From NCBI RefSeq assembly GCF_014203275.1, contig NZ_JACHIP010000007.1:186001-250000 (forward strand): 64,000 nucleotides of DNA, read 5' to 3'. The translations under genes were made by a program, and so were the position numbers. The notes under the pieces were generated by a model. That model had not been told where the DNA came from. It made no database searches and was given only the letters and a program-made list of their open reading frames with translations. Shown in pieces: positions 9,332 to 18,196 of the stretch (positions are counted from its first letter, which is position 1; every line of letters begins with the position of its first letter). This stretch comes from Granulicella aggregans. Lineage in GTDB: Bacteria; Acidobacteriota; Terriglobia; Terriglobales; Acidobacteriaceae.

Positions 9332-11317
9332 CTATTTCTTCTTCAATACTGCGCTGCTTTGTTCGTCGTTCGAGATCACACTCGCCAGCTTCTGAAGTTC
9401 GCCATAACGCTCCGCCGGCAGGGTTAACTCCCGCACGGTATAAGTCCGCGTGTAGCGGAGCGTATTGCCGTCCATCTTCGAGGAACTGGTGTAGGACGCA
9501 AATCCCATGTCGACCGACACCGGATCGGGAATCTCATCGACCACATATCCTGCCGGGAGGTCGATCGAGTAATCGTCCTGTACCTGCATCGTCTGCCTGA
9601 GGTCGATCGGAACGGTCCGCGGCTCGTGGTTCAAGTCGAAATCCTGTCGCCCAAAGACGCGAGGCCGAACCATCAGTAGAGGCCCCATGGTCTTGCCAAA
9701 GCGCGCCGCCTCGAGGGTGTAAGTGGTCGTCAGCTCCTTGTTGAGCGATTCGACGTTCTCGACCTTCACGTCGGCGACCTTGAAGCTGGTGAAGTCCTGC
9801 TGCAGTGAGTGGTCCAGAAACTCCTGCTGCTCCTTGGCGTTGCCCGACGTGTAGAGATCTCGCCGCATCTCGGATACGTCTCCAAAGCGCTTCTCGGTGA
9901 TGTTTCCCTTCAGCGAACCGTCATCCTGCAGCTGAAAACTTGCCGATCGATGAATCGTGTTGAGCATGGGACTCAGGACAGGAAACTGGATCACCTGGCT
10001 GTCTGCGCCCTCGGTCAACACGCCGTAGCCGCCTTGCAGATTGTGCTCCAACTGCCCGAAGGCGGTCTTCTCCCAGGTTGGATCGAAGATGAGGTAGCGT
10101 CGCCCCGTCTTCGCTGTGACGACGCTCTTCAGCTTGGGCGATTCATATCCCTTCGGAATCTCGATCGCCGCAATCATGTGATTGCCAAACATCGAAGGTG
10201 CATCGGGGTCGATTGCGTTGCGGTTCGTATCGACCAGGACTAGCGTCGCGTGAATGCCGACGGTCGAGAGCATCGCCGAAAGCAGGGTCGCCTTGTCCTT
10301 GCAGTCGCCATAACGATTCTTGAAGATGTCCGCCGCCGGATGCGGCTGCCAACCGCCGATCCCCATCTCGATGACGAAGTAGCGGATCTGCTTCTGGACA
10401 AACTCCGACACGGCTTCAGATTTGTCATAAAAATCGGTCTTGCCTGCCGTCAACTCGGACGCCTTCGCTGCGATCTCCGGAGATGCGACCAGCCTGTCCT
10501 TCGATATCTGCTGATACCACTCGCCGATGCTCTGCCATGTGCTTCCGGTGACCAACGGCATTCCGGGGCCGGAATAATGAATCACCAGCCTGCCCTCCAG
10601 AGCTCGCCCGCTTGGATGCATCGGAACATGGGCCAGATCAATGCCGGCCACGTCCTTCATCTCCCAGCGGTAATGCTGATGCTCGAGATCGATCGGGGCA
10701 ACAGGCTTGGCGTGTGCCCACACCGCTCCATAGGTGTAGTTGGGGGGCAGCTCAAGGTTGAAGCTCTCGGCGACGGTCGGAATATTCTCTTGAAAGTGCC
10801 AGTCGACTTCGCTGACATAGCCCGGCAGCCGCTGTTCGCTCTGATAGGCGACCACGCCGCCCGGGTCGCGGCCTGGCGCCAGCGCCATCTTGTAGCGGGC
10901 ATCGTCGTACAAGCCCCCCGCACCGTCGTATCCGCGCTCAAGGACCTCGTTGTCCTTCATGGCGTACTCGTGGCCGTCGGGGCCGATGCTCCAGATATGC
11001 AGCGCGAGAATCTTACTCTCTTTGTCGAACTGAACGAAGACATCAGCCTCGTCCCGGCCGGCCTGTCGCAGGATCTTCACCGCCCGGCGATGGCGTCTGA
11101 CCGCGTGACCGTCTGGCCCGACGGTCAGGGTAGTTTCATCGAGGAGGACGACCGCGTTCGTCGTTGCAGGATAGGTCGGAAGAGATTGCCGTGCAGCCGC
11201 ACGCACCCAGTCCGGGACACTGTCCTTCCCGGCCAGTGCAGAACGCTGAGTAACAACTCCAAGCAGAAAAAGAATCGAAAATTGAAAGGCAAAGCGAAAC
11301 AATATAGCTTGCGTCAT
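9332..11317 (-). CDS. Secreted DUF3857/transglutaminase-like protein, catalytic triad intact
   Basis: Paralogue of the neighbouring gene. I choose ATG at 11317 (MTQAILFRFAFQFSILFLLG, signal peptide ending near QRSALA) with AGGG about seven bases upstream, giving 661 residues; 40 further upstream codons in frame look non-coding. It has a DUF3857 domain (about 55-250), then a transglutaminase-like domain with NRYGDCKDKATLLSAML (Cys near 338), GNHMIAAIEI (His) and LIFDPTWEKTAFG (Asp). This is the papain-like triad used for peptide cleavage or cross-linking. Substrate unknown. It follows the cellulose synthase fusion by 230 bases on the same strand, so a shared envelope role is possible but unproven. 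Confidence 0.87.
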   Translation of the reverse strand: MTQAILFRFAFQFSILFLLGVVTQRSALAGKDSVPDWVRAAARQSLPTYPATTNAVVLLDETTLTVGPDGHAVRRHRRAVKILRQAGRDEADVFVQFDKESKILALHIWSIGPDGHEYAMKDNEVLERGYDGAGGLYDDARYKMALAPGRDPGGVVAYQSEQRLPGYVSEVDWHFQENIPTVAESFNLELPPNYTYGAVWAHAKPVAPIDLEHQHYRWEMKDVAGIDLAHVPMHPSGRALEGRLVIHYSGPGMPLVTGSTWQSIGEWYQQISKDRLVASPEIAAKASELTAGKTDFYDKSEAVSEFVQKQIRYFVIEMGIGGWQPHPAADIFKNRYGDCKDKATLLSAMLSTVGIHATLVLVDTNRNAIDPDAPSMFGNHMIAAIEIPKGYESPKLKSVVTAKTGRRYLIFDPTWEKTAFGQLEHNLQGGYGVLTEGADSQVIQFPVLSPMLNTIHRSASFQLQDDGSLKGNITEKRFGDVSEMRRDLYTSGNAKEQQEFLDHSLQQDFTSFKVADVKVENVESLNKELTTTYTLEAARFGKTMGPLLMVRPRVFGRQDFDLNHEPRTVPIDLRQTMQVQDDYSIDLPAGYVVDEIPDPVSVDMGFASYTSSSKMDGNTLRYTRTYTVRELTLPAERYGELQKLASVISNDEQSSAVLKKK

Positions 11318-11547
11318 GAGAGACCCTATTGGACGCGACGGTAGATACGAATCAAAACGACACGAGAGAGGCAAAGCCTTCTCTAAGAATGATGGCGACT
11401 GTAGGAGTTTTATACTTGGCCGAACTAACAAGTGCAAGAAGAAGATAGGACTTCAAAGATCGTCCGAGAGTTGATTTTGGGAACAACCCGGCCTGCGAGA
11501 CGCAGGAGACAGATGGCGGCAGTCTATCGACGATCGACCGCGTTGAG

Positions 11548-14500
11548 CTACGCTGCCATCAGCAGCCGCTCCTTGGCTTTCTGACGGAGCATGGTTCGCA
11601 CGACGACCGCCATCATCCCGGAGACCCCAGTGACCGCCAGGATCAGCAGCCATGGAAACTCGGAGAAGACCCATCCGGCGGCCATCCAGGGGGAGCGCGA
11701 TCCGGCGTAGTAGACGTCGTCCCCGATTCTGTACGAGACGAACCTTGTTCCAGTCAAAATACTTACAGACCCAGCCAGATCCGATGCCTTCGCTTTGCCG
11801 GGATATGCGGCCAGAAATGCGGCCATAGACTCACTGTCGCGGACCGAGACGACCACTACCGACCGTCCGGAATGGGCAGGCCATTCCGCTTCTTCAATCA
11901 CCGCCGGCGGTAAGCCATCGGAAGTATCGATCTTGCTCAAATCACCAGTTTCCCAGTCTCTTAGCTTCCACCACGCATGCCGAACCGGAGCGAAGAATCC
12001 CTGAGGATCGCGGGGATGCGGACCGTCGCTATCGAGGGCTACCGGCAAACTTGGATTCAACGTACGCAACGCGGGCTGGTCTGCCCCGATATCCAGCACG
12101 ATGTAGTTCTTCGTTCCATCGCTCTTGAGTTCGTCAGGGCCGCTCACGGTTACATTAAGAAGCGGGTGGGCCTCCTGGGCACCAAGCTGCGCCACAATCG
12201 TTATGTAGAGCTTCATCACTTCGGGCGTGATCGCGGGGGGCAACACTACAGTCGTCTCCGACAGGTCCGCCCTTGGAATAAACGGGAATCCGGTGCTTGC
12301 AAATAGATGCAGATCAGGTAGCGCCATCCACTGAGGGCTTTCCTGGTTCTGGTAACAGCAATCGCGAGTATCGGAAGGATCGAGGTGGCCAAAATTGACG
12401 AGGTCGCCCGTAAGCGCCTTCCCGTGCAAGGCAAGCCCCCTGGCAGCGTCGACCGCCTCCGACCCAGTGCTCCCGGAGACTACCAGCAGCTTCGCCAAAG
12501 GACTCTCAGGATTCGTCCGCATGGACACCGTTGGTCCGCTGCCTCCGTCGAGATGGAGGGACTGGGGTATGTCGCTCTCGTTCTCCACGATCAGGACCGC
12601 GTTGTTGTGCGGAATCGCGCCAAACGTCACCGGATATCGCACCGGATGCTCGCCAGCCTGAACCGCAAACCACGACGCTACGATCCCAGCTGCCCTGAAC
12701 GCGTCGGGCGATGGCTCACTGAGAAACGCGATGGAGATCTCCTGCCCTGACGTGGCTGCGTTGCTCAGAAAGGGTCCAGGCAATTGACCGAGATTGTCTG
12801 AAGCAGCGACCACTGGCACTTCATTCTGGAGCGGCAACACCCTGGTTCCCACGAATTCAGTAACCGCACCGGAAGGTTTCCGGCGTTCGGTCGCTGCGTG
12901 CTCCGTTGCCAGCTTTACCTGGCTGACGGGTTTCAATTCAGCGCGTCTCAGTTGCGACGATCTGAACTGCGCCGCCGCTGCGGTAAGTCCGACGAAGACC
13001 GCAAGCAGCAACCCCGCCTGCAAGGCGCCGGCCGCGAACTTCGTATTGTCCGGCGGCTGGACCACGGACCACGCGGCCTCGAACGTCTGGCCAACTCCCC
13101 GAAGCGCCAGCCCGAGAATTCGTGCCATGCTCTTGAAAGGCCGACTGGCCTCGCGTGAATCCCCCCATCCCAGCCACGTGTCGGCGCGGGAGTAGAGCAC
13201 CATCGTGAGTGTCTCCTCCTCCTGGATCGTCAAGGAATCGAACTGCGCCCGCATTACACCCTGCGAGATTTCGATCACGGTCGCCGGCAAGGAGGCTTCG
13301 CCATCTAGCACCGGAAAGATCAACTGCACCGCCTCACCATGCCGAGGCTGCAGCACATCGTCGATCCTGAGCGAAACACCGCTGTTCGATATGTCGGCTG
13401 TGAGCCCTTCTTCGAGCGTGCCATCCGCAAACATCACGTCGACCGGAATCGCCATTCTCAGACGTACCGTGGAGCGCCGCTGATGACTCTCCCATGCAAC
13501 AGACGCACACACCCCAAGGATCGCCAGGTTGAAGAACGCCCAAACCATATTTGTGACGACGGCACCCGGATTGTTCCCATGATGCAACCAGAGCAACGGC
13601 CGCCAGGGAATGCGGACCATGCGCGCAGCACCGAAGACCAGTCCCGTCAGTTGGAACGCCATCAGCAATAAGAATGGGATCGCAGTCCTTCCATCGAAGT
13701 AACCCCGCTCACGCTGGCTGCCCTTGCGCGTGACATCGAAGCTCCCAGATCTGGGCCGCAGCATCGCAAATAGCGTGGGAATCAGAATGTAAGGCGCGAG
13801 AATCGTCTCGTAGATCTCGTTCCAGAAGGGGTGACGGTGCTGGCCCTGGATGCGAGAGTTCACCACGCTCGACAGGAAGAGATGAGGAAGAGCAAACGCC
13901 AGGATCGCCGGCCAGGAGCCAGGCAGAATCACGTGACCGAAGATCAGAAACGCCAAAGGCGCGACCAGGAAGATCAACCGCGGCAGAGCATAAAGGAAGT
14001 GGAACATGGAGCTGAAGTAGCACAGCCTCTGGGCGAGCGTGAGCCCTCTTGCGAACAGAGGATTATCGATCCGCAGAATCTGGGCCATACCGCGGGCCCA
14101 ACGAATCCTCTGCTTCACATGTCCATCCAGGCTCTCCGTCGCGAGCCCGGCTGCCTGCGGAATATTGATGTAGGCGGTGTTCCATCCATCCATCTGCATG
14201 CGCAGTGAAGTGTGAACGTCTTCGGTTAATGTCTCCGGCGCGAACCCGCCGACCTCGTCCAGCGCTGAGCGCCTGAGCACAGCGCAGGAGCCGCAGAACA
14301 GAGTCGCATTCCAGAAGTCGTTTCCGTCCTGCACTATTCCGTAGAACAGCTCTCCCTCGTTCGGAATCCTGCGGAACTGCTCGAGGTTGCGATCGAAGGG
14401 ATCAGGCGAGTAAAGATGCTGTGGTGTCTGCAGCATTCCGAGCCGCTCGTCACGGAGAAACCATCCCAGCGTGATCTGCAGAAAGCTGCGGGTCGGCACA

Positions 14501-15222
14501 TGATCGCAATCGAATACCGCGACGAACGGCGCTGAGAGCTGTCGCAGAGCAGAGTTGAGATTGCCTGCTTTGGCGTGCTCATTGCCCTCGCGCGTGAGAT
14601 AGCCGATGCCGGCGTCCTCGGCGAACTTGCGGAACTCTTCGCGATTGCCATCGTCCAGGATGTATACATTCAGCTTGTCGGCTGGCCAGTCGATATTCAC
14701 CGCAGCCAGCGCCGTATAGCGAACGATGCTGAGCGGCTCATTGAAGGTCGGGATCAGTAGATCGACTGTCGGCCAGTCGCGAGGATCATCTGGCAGCGGG
14801 ACCGGCGCCCGGCGCAGAGGCCACAGCGTTTGCATGTATCCAAGCAGCAACGTCACCGCTGCGTAGCCCTCGGCAAGAATAAGAGTTGCAACAAACGCTG
14901 CCTGTAGCCATTCGTTCTTGGTCCCATGCGCGAGGAGGTACTTGGCCGTCGTTCCGACGCGCCAGTAACCGTAGCGGAAGGTCGAATAGATGGAGATGAA
15001 GATAAGGGTGAGGGTCACCAGGTAGGACGTGGAAGTCCGGTCCATCCATAACGCAAGCAAAACGGTAACGACACCCAGAACGGCTTGCTGCCGCCAGTCC
15101 AGAGCGAATCCTCCCGCGAAGAGCAGGAAGCAGACCCCTGAGAGAAGAACTATGAACCTGAGAGATCGAACGAACGGGCCCGACGTGGATTCATCTTCCG
15201 CGCGGACATCCCCCAGGGTCAT
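11548..15222 (-). CDS. bcsA: Cellulose synthase BcsA fused to a short BcsB-like domain
   Basis: A 1224-residue inner-membrane enzyme expected to polymerise UDP-glucose into beta-1,4-glucan and thread it out. The BcsA part (1-720) has N-terminal helices and a GT2 domain with DDGN (190-193), DCD (238-240), TED (333-335) and QRIRW (371-375). More helices follow, then a PilZ domain with RSTVR and DISNSG (about 583-615), suggesting c-di-GMP activation. After a helix near 735-755 the remaining roughly 460 residues resemble the periplasmic BcsB subunit and end in one membrane helix (WLLILAVTGVSGMMAVVV). Full BcsB is usually 700 or more residues, so this half is shortened. The ATG overlaps the bcsQ stop (ATGA), implying translational coupling. 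No bcsC, bcsZ or bcsD lies nearby. Confidence 0.92.
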   Translation of the reverse strand: MTLGDVRAEDESTSGPFVRSLRFIVLLSGVCFLLFAGGFALDWRQQAVLGVVTVLLALWMDRTSTSYLVTLTLIFISIYSTFRYGYWRVGTTAKYLLAHGTKNEWLQAAFVATLILAEGYAAVTLLLGYMQTLWPLRRAPVPLPDDPRDWPTVDLLIPTFNEPLSIVRYTALAAVNIDWPADKLNVYILDDGNREEFRKFAEDAGIGYLTREGNEHAKAGNLNSALRQLSAPFVAVFDCDHVPTRSFLQITLGWFLRDERLGMLQTPQHLYSPDPFDRNLEQFRRIPNEGELFYGIVQDGNDFWNATLFCGSCAVLRRSALDEVGGFAPETLTEDVHTSLRMQMDGWNTAYINIPQAAGLATESLDGHVKQRIRWARGMAQILRIDNPLFARGLTLAQRLCYFSSMFHFLYALPRLIFLVAPLAFLIFGHVILPGSWPAILAFALPHLFLSSVVNSRIQGQHRHPFWNEIYETILAPYILIPTLFAMLRPRSGSFDVTRKGSQRERGYFDGRTAIPFLLLMAFQLTGLVFGAARMVRIPWRPLLWLHHGNNPGAVVTNMVWAFFNLAILGVCASVAWESHQRRSTVRLRMAIPVDVMFADGTLEEGLTADISNSGVSLRIDDVLQPRHGEAVQLIFPVLDGEASLPATVIEISQGVMRAQFDSLTIQEEETLTMVLYSRADTWLGWGDSREASRPFKSMARILGLALRGVGQTFEAAWSVVQPPDNTKFAAGALQAGLLLAVFVGLTAAAAQFRSSQLRRAELKPVSQVKLATEHAATERRKPSGAVTEFVGTRVLPLQNEVPVVAASDNLGQLPGPFLSNAATSGQEISIAFLSEPSPDAFRAAGIVASWFAVQAGEHPVRYPVTFGAIPHNNAVLIVENESDIPQSLHLDGGSGPTVSMRTNPESPLAKLLVVSGSTGSEAVDAARGLALHGKALTGDLVNFGHLDPSDTRDCCYQNQESPQWMALPDLHLFASTGFPFIPRADLSETTVVLPPAITPEVMKLYITIVAQLGAQEAHPLLNVTVSGPDELKSDGTKNYIVLDIGADQPALRTLNPSLPVALDSDGPHPRDPQGFFAPVRHAWWKLRDWETGDLSKIDTSDGLPPAVIEEAEWPAHSGRSVVVVSVRDSESMAAFLAAYPGKAKASDLAGSVSILTGTRFVSYRIGDDVYYAGSRSPWMAAGWVFSEFPWLLILAVTGVSGMMAVVVRTMLRQKAKERLLMAA

Positions 15223-17426
15223 TGTTCACTCCAGCGCTGGTTTCGGAAGCCCACAGCAACCGGTGCAGAGACGGTGCGGAGCCAGTTTGCGACTCGCATA
15301 TAGTCTTCGGCGATGGGTGAACCAGGCTCGTAGTCCACGACAGTCATCCCCTCGGCCAATGCTTCGCCCACAGCCGAAGACCGTCGGATCACAAATGGCA
15401 GGAGACGGTCGCCAAGTTGCTGCTTCAACACCTCCCGGATGTCGAGATGCAGGGGCAGCGAAGTGTCGAACTGATTCAAGAGATAGACAGGCTGCAGAGG
15501 GCGGCCGTCGGAGTCAAGCATCGAACTGAAGAGCTTCTCCACCGCATCGATACTGATCACGGAGTTCATATCGGGCATGAGCGGGACTAGAATCGTGGGT
15601 TTGAACTGGCTCAGGCGGGCAGCCATGCGTGAGCAGTTGACGCTCAGATCCAATAGAACGCGATTGGCGCGCTGACTGTTCTCCAGCAGATCTTCGAGGA
15701 TTCCCGCCTGTTCTTCCGGCTCCTCGTTCTCCCTCACCATGTCGTAGCTGACCAGGTGGATCGGAGCGTCGCTACTGCCGGCCGGAGGCGAGAATGTGCG
15801 CACCACTCCCGAGACCAGTTGGCTCGCTCCGAAGTAGAACGGGAGCAGCCCATGCGAGGTGGTGTCGCTCAAGAGAACCTTTTCCCCGACGAACGACAAC
15901 GCACGCCCGATGGTCGCTACGAGGCTCGTCTTCCCCGTCCCGCCGGCGACCGAATATACAGCGACGATTGCGGCATGACGGCTTTCGGACTTCCCTGCCA
16001 GGCGCTCCGTGGACCGGTCCGCATCATGGCGCGCAAAGACTCCACGCAGGGCGAACCACCGTGCCGCGATGCGCTCCTTCGAGTGCTCGAGAGGCTCGGC
16101 GGAGTCGGAAATTGCGGCTGCGCGATGCTTTGCCGACGATTGATGTTTTGGGTAAAGCCATGCGGGCCCGGGAACATCAGCGTTCCAGCCAGGGGACCCG
16201 GCGGCGCGCTTTGCCCGCGAGTCCACATTGGCAGTCCTAACTGGCTCGACCGCCGTAACAGAATTGACCGGTGAGGCAGAGGTCTCCGTATCGTGGTCGA
16301 CCGGAGCCGCCTCGAAGAGCTCGCTCATGGCATGAGCTGCCACCTCATACGGTGCAACGAGCGCCGCTGCCGTCTTCGGTTGGGGCGTCTCTACAGCCGC
16401 GACAGGCTCCGCCGACTGTTGAGATATCTGCGGAATGTGGCGCACCACCTCAGCGCGAGAGTCTCCCTCCACCGGGGACTTCGCCGCCTGGGTGCGCTCC
16501 GTTGGGTGGGTCGGGGTCGAATTGGCTGAAGCGGCCTCGTTGGAAGTCAGCTTCGTGACCGGTGCCTTCGGTGTAAGCGGAAATGCCGGCGGCTTCAGGT
16601 TCAGTGGGAGATCGGGTCCTGTTCCCCAGGAGGTGTCTCTGAGGTCGCCATCAAACTCGACGACGGGGTGACTCTCCTGTGTCCCACGGCCAGAGAATCC
16701 CTCATCCTCTTCAGACCATCGTGGCGAATAGGGATCTTCAATTCTTCCCGGTATCGTTAGGCCGGAATCAGCGTCGGCCAGACTGCGACTCCTTACCCCT
16801 GACTCTGCGTAACGGGCAGCCTGGCGGAGCGCCGAAGCCTGTGCGTCAGCGATCTCTTCCTGCTCGCGGCCGGCCATCGACTGCGCCAGAGCGGCAGCCT
16901 CGGCTCGTCTCGCTGCCTCTTCGCGTTCTGCCGCTGCCTTCCTTGCCTGGTGAGCCGCGGCGCGCAACGAGGCATGCTTAACCTGCTCATCCTGGTCCAC
17001 CGGGTGTTCGCGGTTGCCGAGGGAATCTTTCCAGGCATGTCCACCAAGTTCATGTGACTGGGATGCTCGCTTCGCCATCAGCTTGGCCGCTGCCGCGTCC
17101 GCCTCAGCATGTGCCGCCGCGGCTTCGGTCTCAGACTGCTTCGCTGCCGTCTCTGCCTCGGACTGAGCGCGCAGTTCGGCCAGCCTCAGCTGTTCCGCTG
17201 CGCGTTGGCGCATCTGCGCCCGATGCTCTCGCCGGTTGGCGGAGAAGTCGCGGTACTTCGCCCCTTGCAGATTCGCCCACGAGTACAGGATGGCGACGTC
17301 TTCAGGGACCTCAGAGGCATAGTCTTCAGCTAGGTCTTCGAAGTCTTCGAGCGGATGCATCTCCATCTTGCCCGTTCCACCAGTCTTGTGAAAATCTTTT
17401 GCGTCCGCTTCGGCAGCCATCGACAT
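15219..17426 (-). CDS. bcsQ: BcsQ/YhjQ-like MinD-type ATPase with long N-terminal extension
   Basis: 735 residues. The C-terminal 240 or so form a MinD/ParA-like ATPase: P-loop in VYSVAGGTGKTSLVATIG (about 492-509), then LLDLSVNCSR and the base-recognition segment YLLNQFDTSLPL. BcsQ proteins help localise and assemble the cellulose synthase. The N-terminal part begins with a conserved-looking motif (PEDVAILYSWANLQGAKYRDF), resembling short Bcs accessory proteins. It continues as an Ala/Glu/Arg-rich probable coiled coil (about 75-220) and a Pro/Ser/Thr-rich linker of low complexity up to about 470. First gene of the bcs unit; its stop overlaps the next start by four bases. The start could be ATG1 or ATG3; neither has a strong ribosome site. 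Confidence 0.83.
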   Translation of the reverse strand: MSMAAEADAKDFHKTGGTGKMEMHPLEDFEDLAEDYASEVPEDVAILYSWANLQGAKYRDFSANRREHRAQMRQRAAEQLRLAELRAQSEAETAAKQSETEAAAAHAEADAAAAKLMAKRASQSHELGGHAWKDSLGNREHPVDQDEQVKHASLRAAAHQARKAAAEREEAARRAEAAALAQSMAGREQEEIADAQASALRQAARYAESGVRSRSLADADSGLTIPGRIEDPYSPRWSEEDEGFSGRGTQESHPVVEFDGDLRDTSWGTGPDLPLNLKPPAFPLTPKAPVTKLTSNEAASANSTPTHPTERTQAAKSPVEGDSRAEVVRHIPQISQQSAEPVAAVETPQPKTAAALVAPYEVAAHAMSELFEAAPVDHDTETSASPVNSVTAVEPVRTANVDSRAKRAAGSPGWNADVPGPAWLYPKHQSSAKHRAAAISDSAEPLEHSKERIAARWFALRGVFARHDADRSTERLAGKSESRHAAIVAVYSVAGGTGKTSLVATIGRALSFVGEKVLLSDTTSHGLLPFYFGASQLVSGVVRTFSPPAGSSDAPIHLVSYDMVRENEEPEEQAGILEDLLENSQRANRVLLDLSVNCSRMAARLSQFKPTILVPLMPDMNSVISIDAVEKLFSSMLDSDGRPLQPVYLLNQFDTSLPLHLDIREVLKQQLGDRLLPFVIRRSSAVGEALAEGMTVVDYEPGSPIAEDYMRVANWLRTVSAPVAVGFRNQRWSEQ

Positions 17427-17453
17427 GCTGCAAGGATGCGTTGCCGTTATGTC

Positions 17454-17482
17454 AGGCTAACGGTGGGATCAGGTCAAGTCAA
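17454..17482 (-). promoter_or_regulatory. Candidate sigma70-type promoter for the bcs genes
   Basis: On the minus strand TTGACT (82-77 of the 17400 block) is followed after 17 bases by TAGCCT (17459-17454), about 28 bases ahead of the bcsQ start. The -10 box is a poor match, and TTGACC shifted by five bases is an alternative -35. Position ahead of the first gene supports it; there is no other evidence. Confidence 0.3.
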
Positions 17483-17563
17483 TGCACTGTCCCTGCGACT
17501 AACGTGTAATGAACACGCGGTAAATATCGCATTCAGGCATCTCTCGAGTCCGCTGGCGGTGTG

Positions 17564-17580
17564 TGTCTCGAAACGAGACA
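17564..17580. promoter_or_regulatory. Perfect palindrome upstream of bcsQ (possible operator)
   Basis: TGTCTCG-AAA-CGAGACA forms a perfect 7-bp inverted repeat with a 3-base centre in the non-coding gap between the tRNA and bcsQ, about 140 bases upstream of the bcsQ start. The size suits a dimeric repressor or activator site. It lacks a T-run, so it is not an obvious terminator. Function inferred only from symmetry and place. Confidence 0.35.
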
Positions 17581-17670
17581 GATGTTCGGAGTGGCATCTG
17601 TGGCCGTTCACTCAGGCCGCTCGCAGAAGCTCTCCTCCGGGGCCGATGTGCTACCGTAAAAGAGTGGTTT

Positions 17671-17746
17671 GAGAGCGTAGCTCAGTTGGTAGAGCATCGC
17701 CCTTTTAAGGCGTTGGTCCTGGGTTCGAGCCCCAGCGCTCTCACCA
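17671..17746 (+). tRNA. tRNA-Lys (anticodon UUU)
   Basis: A full cloverleaf can be drawn. The acceptor GAGAGCG (17671-17677) pairs with CGCTCTC (17736-17742), followed by A and an encoded CCA (17744-17746). The D-arm contains AGCTCAGTTGGTAGAGC. The anticodon loop is CTTTTAA with TTT as anticodon, which reads lysine codons. The T-arm has GGTTCGAGCC. It stands alone, divergent from bcsQ, with its 3' end facing the exopolysaccharide region; tRNA 3' ends are common integration sites, but I found no second copy of its 3' end in the window. Confidence 0.96.
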
Positions 17747-18196
17747 AACAACTTCCTCCTAAGAAACCTGAAGGATGCCTCAGCTTTAGTCGCGCGGGTC
17801 ACTTCATCCGGATTGATCTCCGATCCTTGTTTCCATAGCTGAGAGCGGAACTGAGCGGATGTTTATACCTCGCGTTCAGACCGGTAAACGCAAAGCGATT
17901 CCAAGCGCATGTTTGGCAGCGCGAGATTGAATACGCCCAAGAGGATTCGCTGCAGCGTTCGCTCTGCGATGTGCGGAATCCATCTTTCCCAGCAGCACAT
18001 TACAAGCGGGCGAGACTTCCACAGTAGAAGACACACTTCGGGTGACGGTGTCTGCGAGTGGTGGCGTTGTTCGCACGCGGCCTATCAATGACCTGCGGCC
18101 ACTATCTCATCCATGATCATTGGAGCTTCCCAATGCTGAAGGGCAGATAGTTGCGTGCAGGTCTTGACGCAGTGCCACGGTTCGCGCACGAGCCCG
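17747..18196. other. Non-coding stretch between tRNA-Lys and glycosyltransferase cluster
   Basis: 450 bases with only short overlapping frames that have no recognisable protein character and no clear ribosome sites. No convincing terminator or tRNA-end repeat was seen. Confidence 0.5.

Noticed and set aside
10250..11344. 364-codon plus-strand frame opposite the DUF3857 gene
   Set aside because: Antisense shadow; the minus-strand gene has signal peptide and clear domains.
17671..17746. tRNA as a proven island attachment site
   Set aside because: No second copy of its 3' end and no integrase gene in the window.
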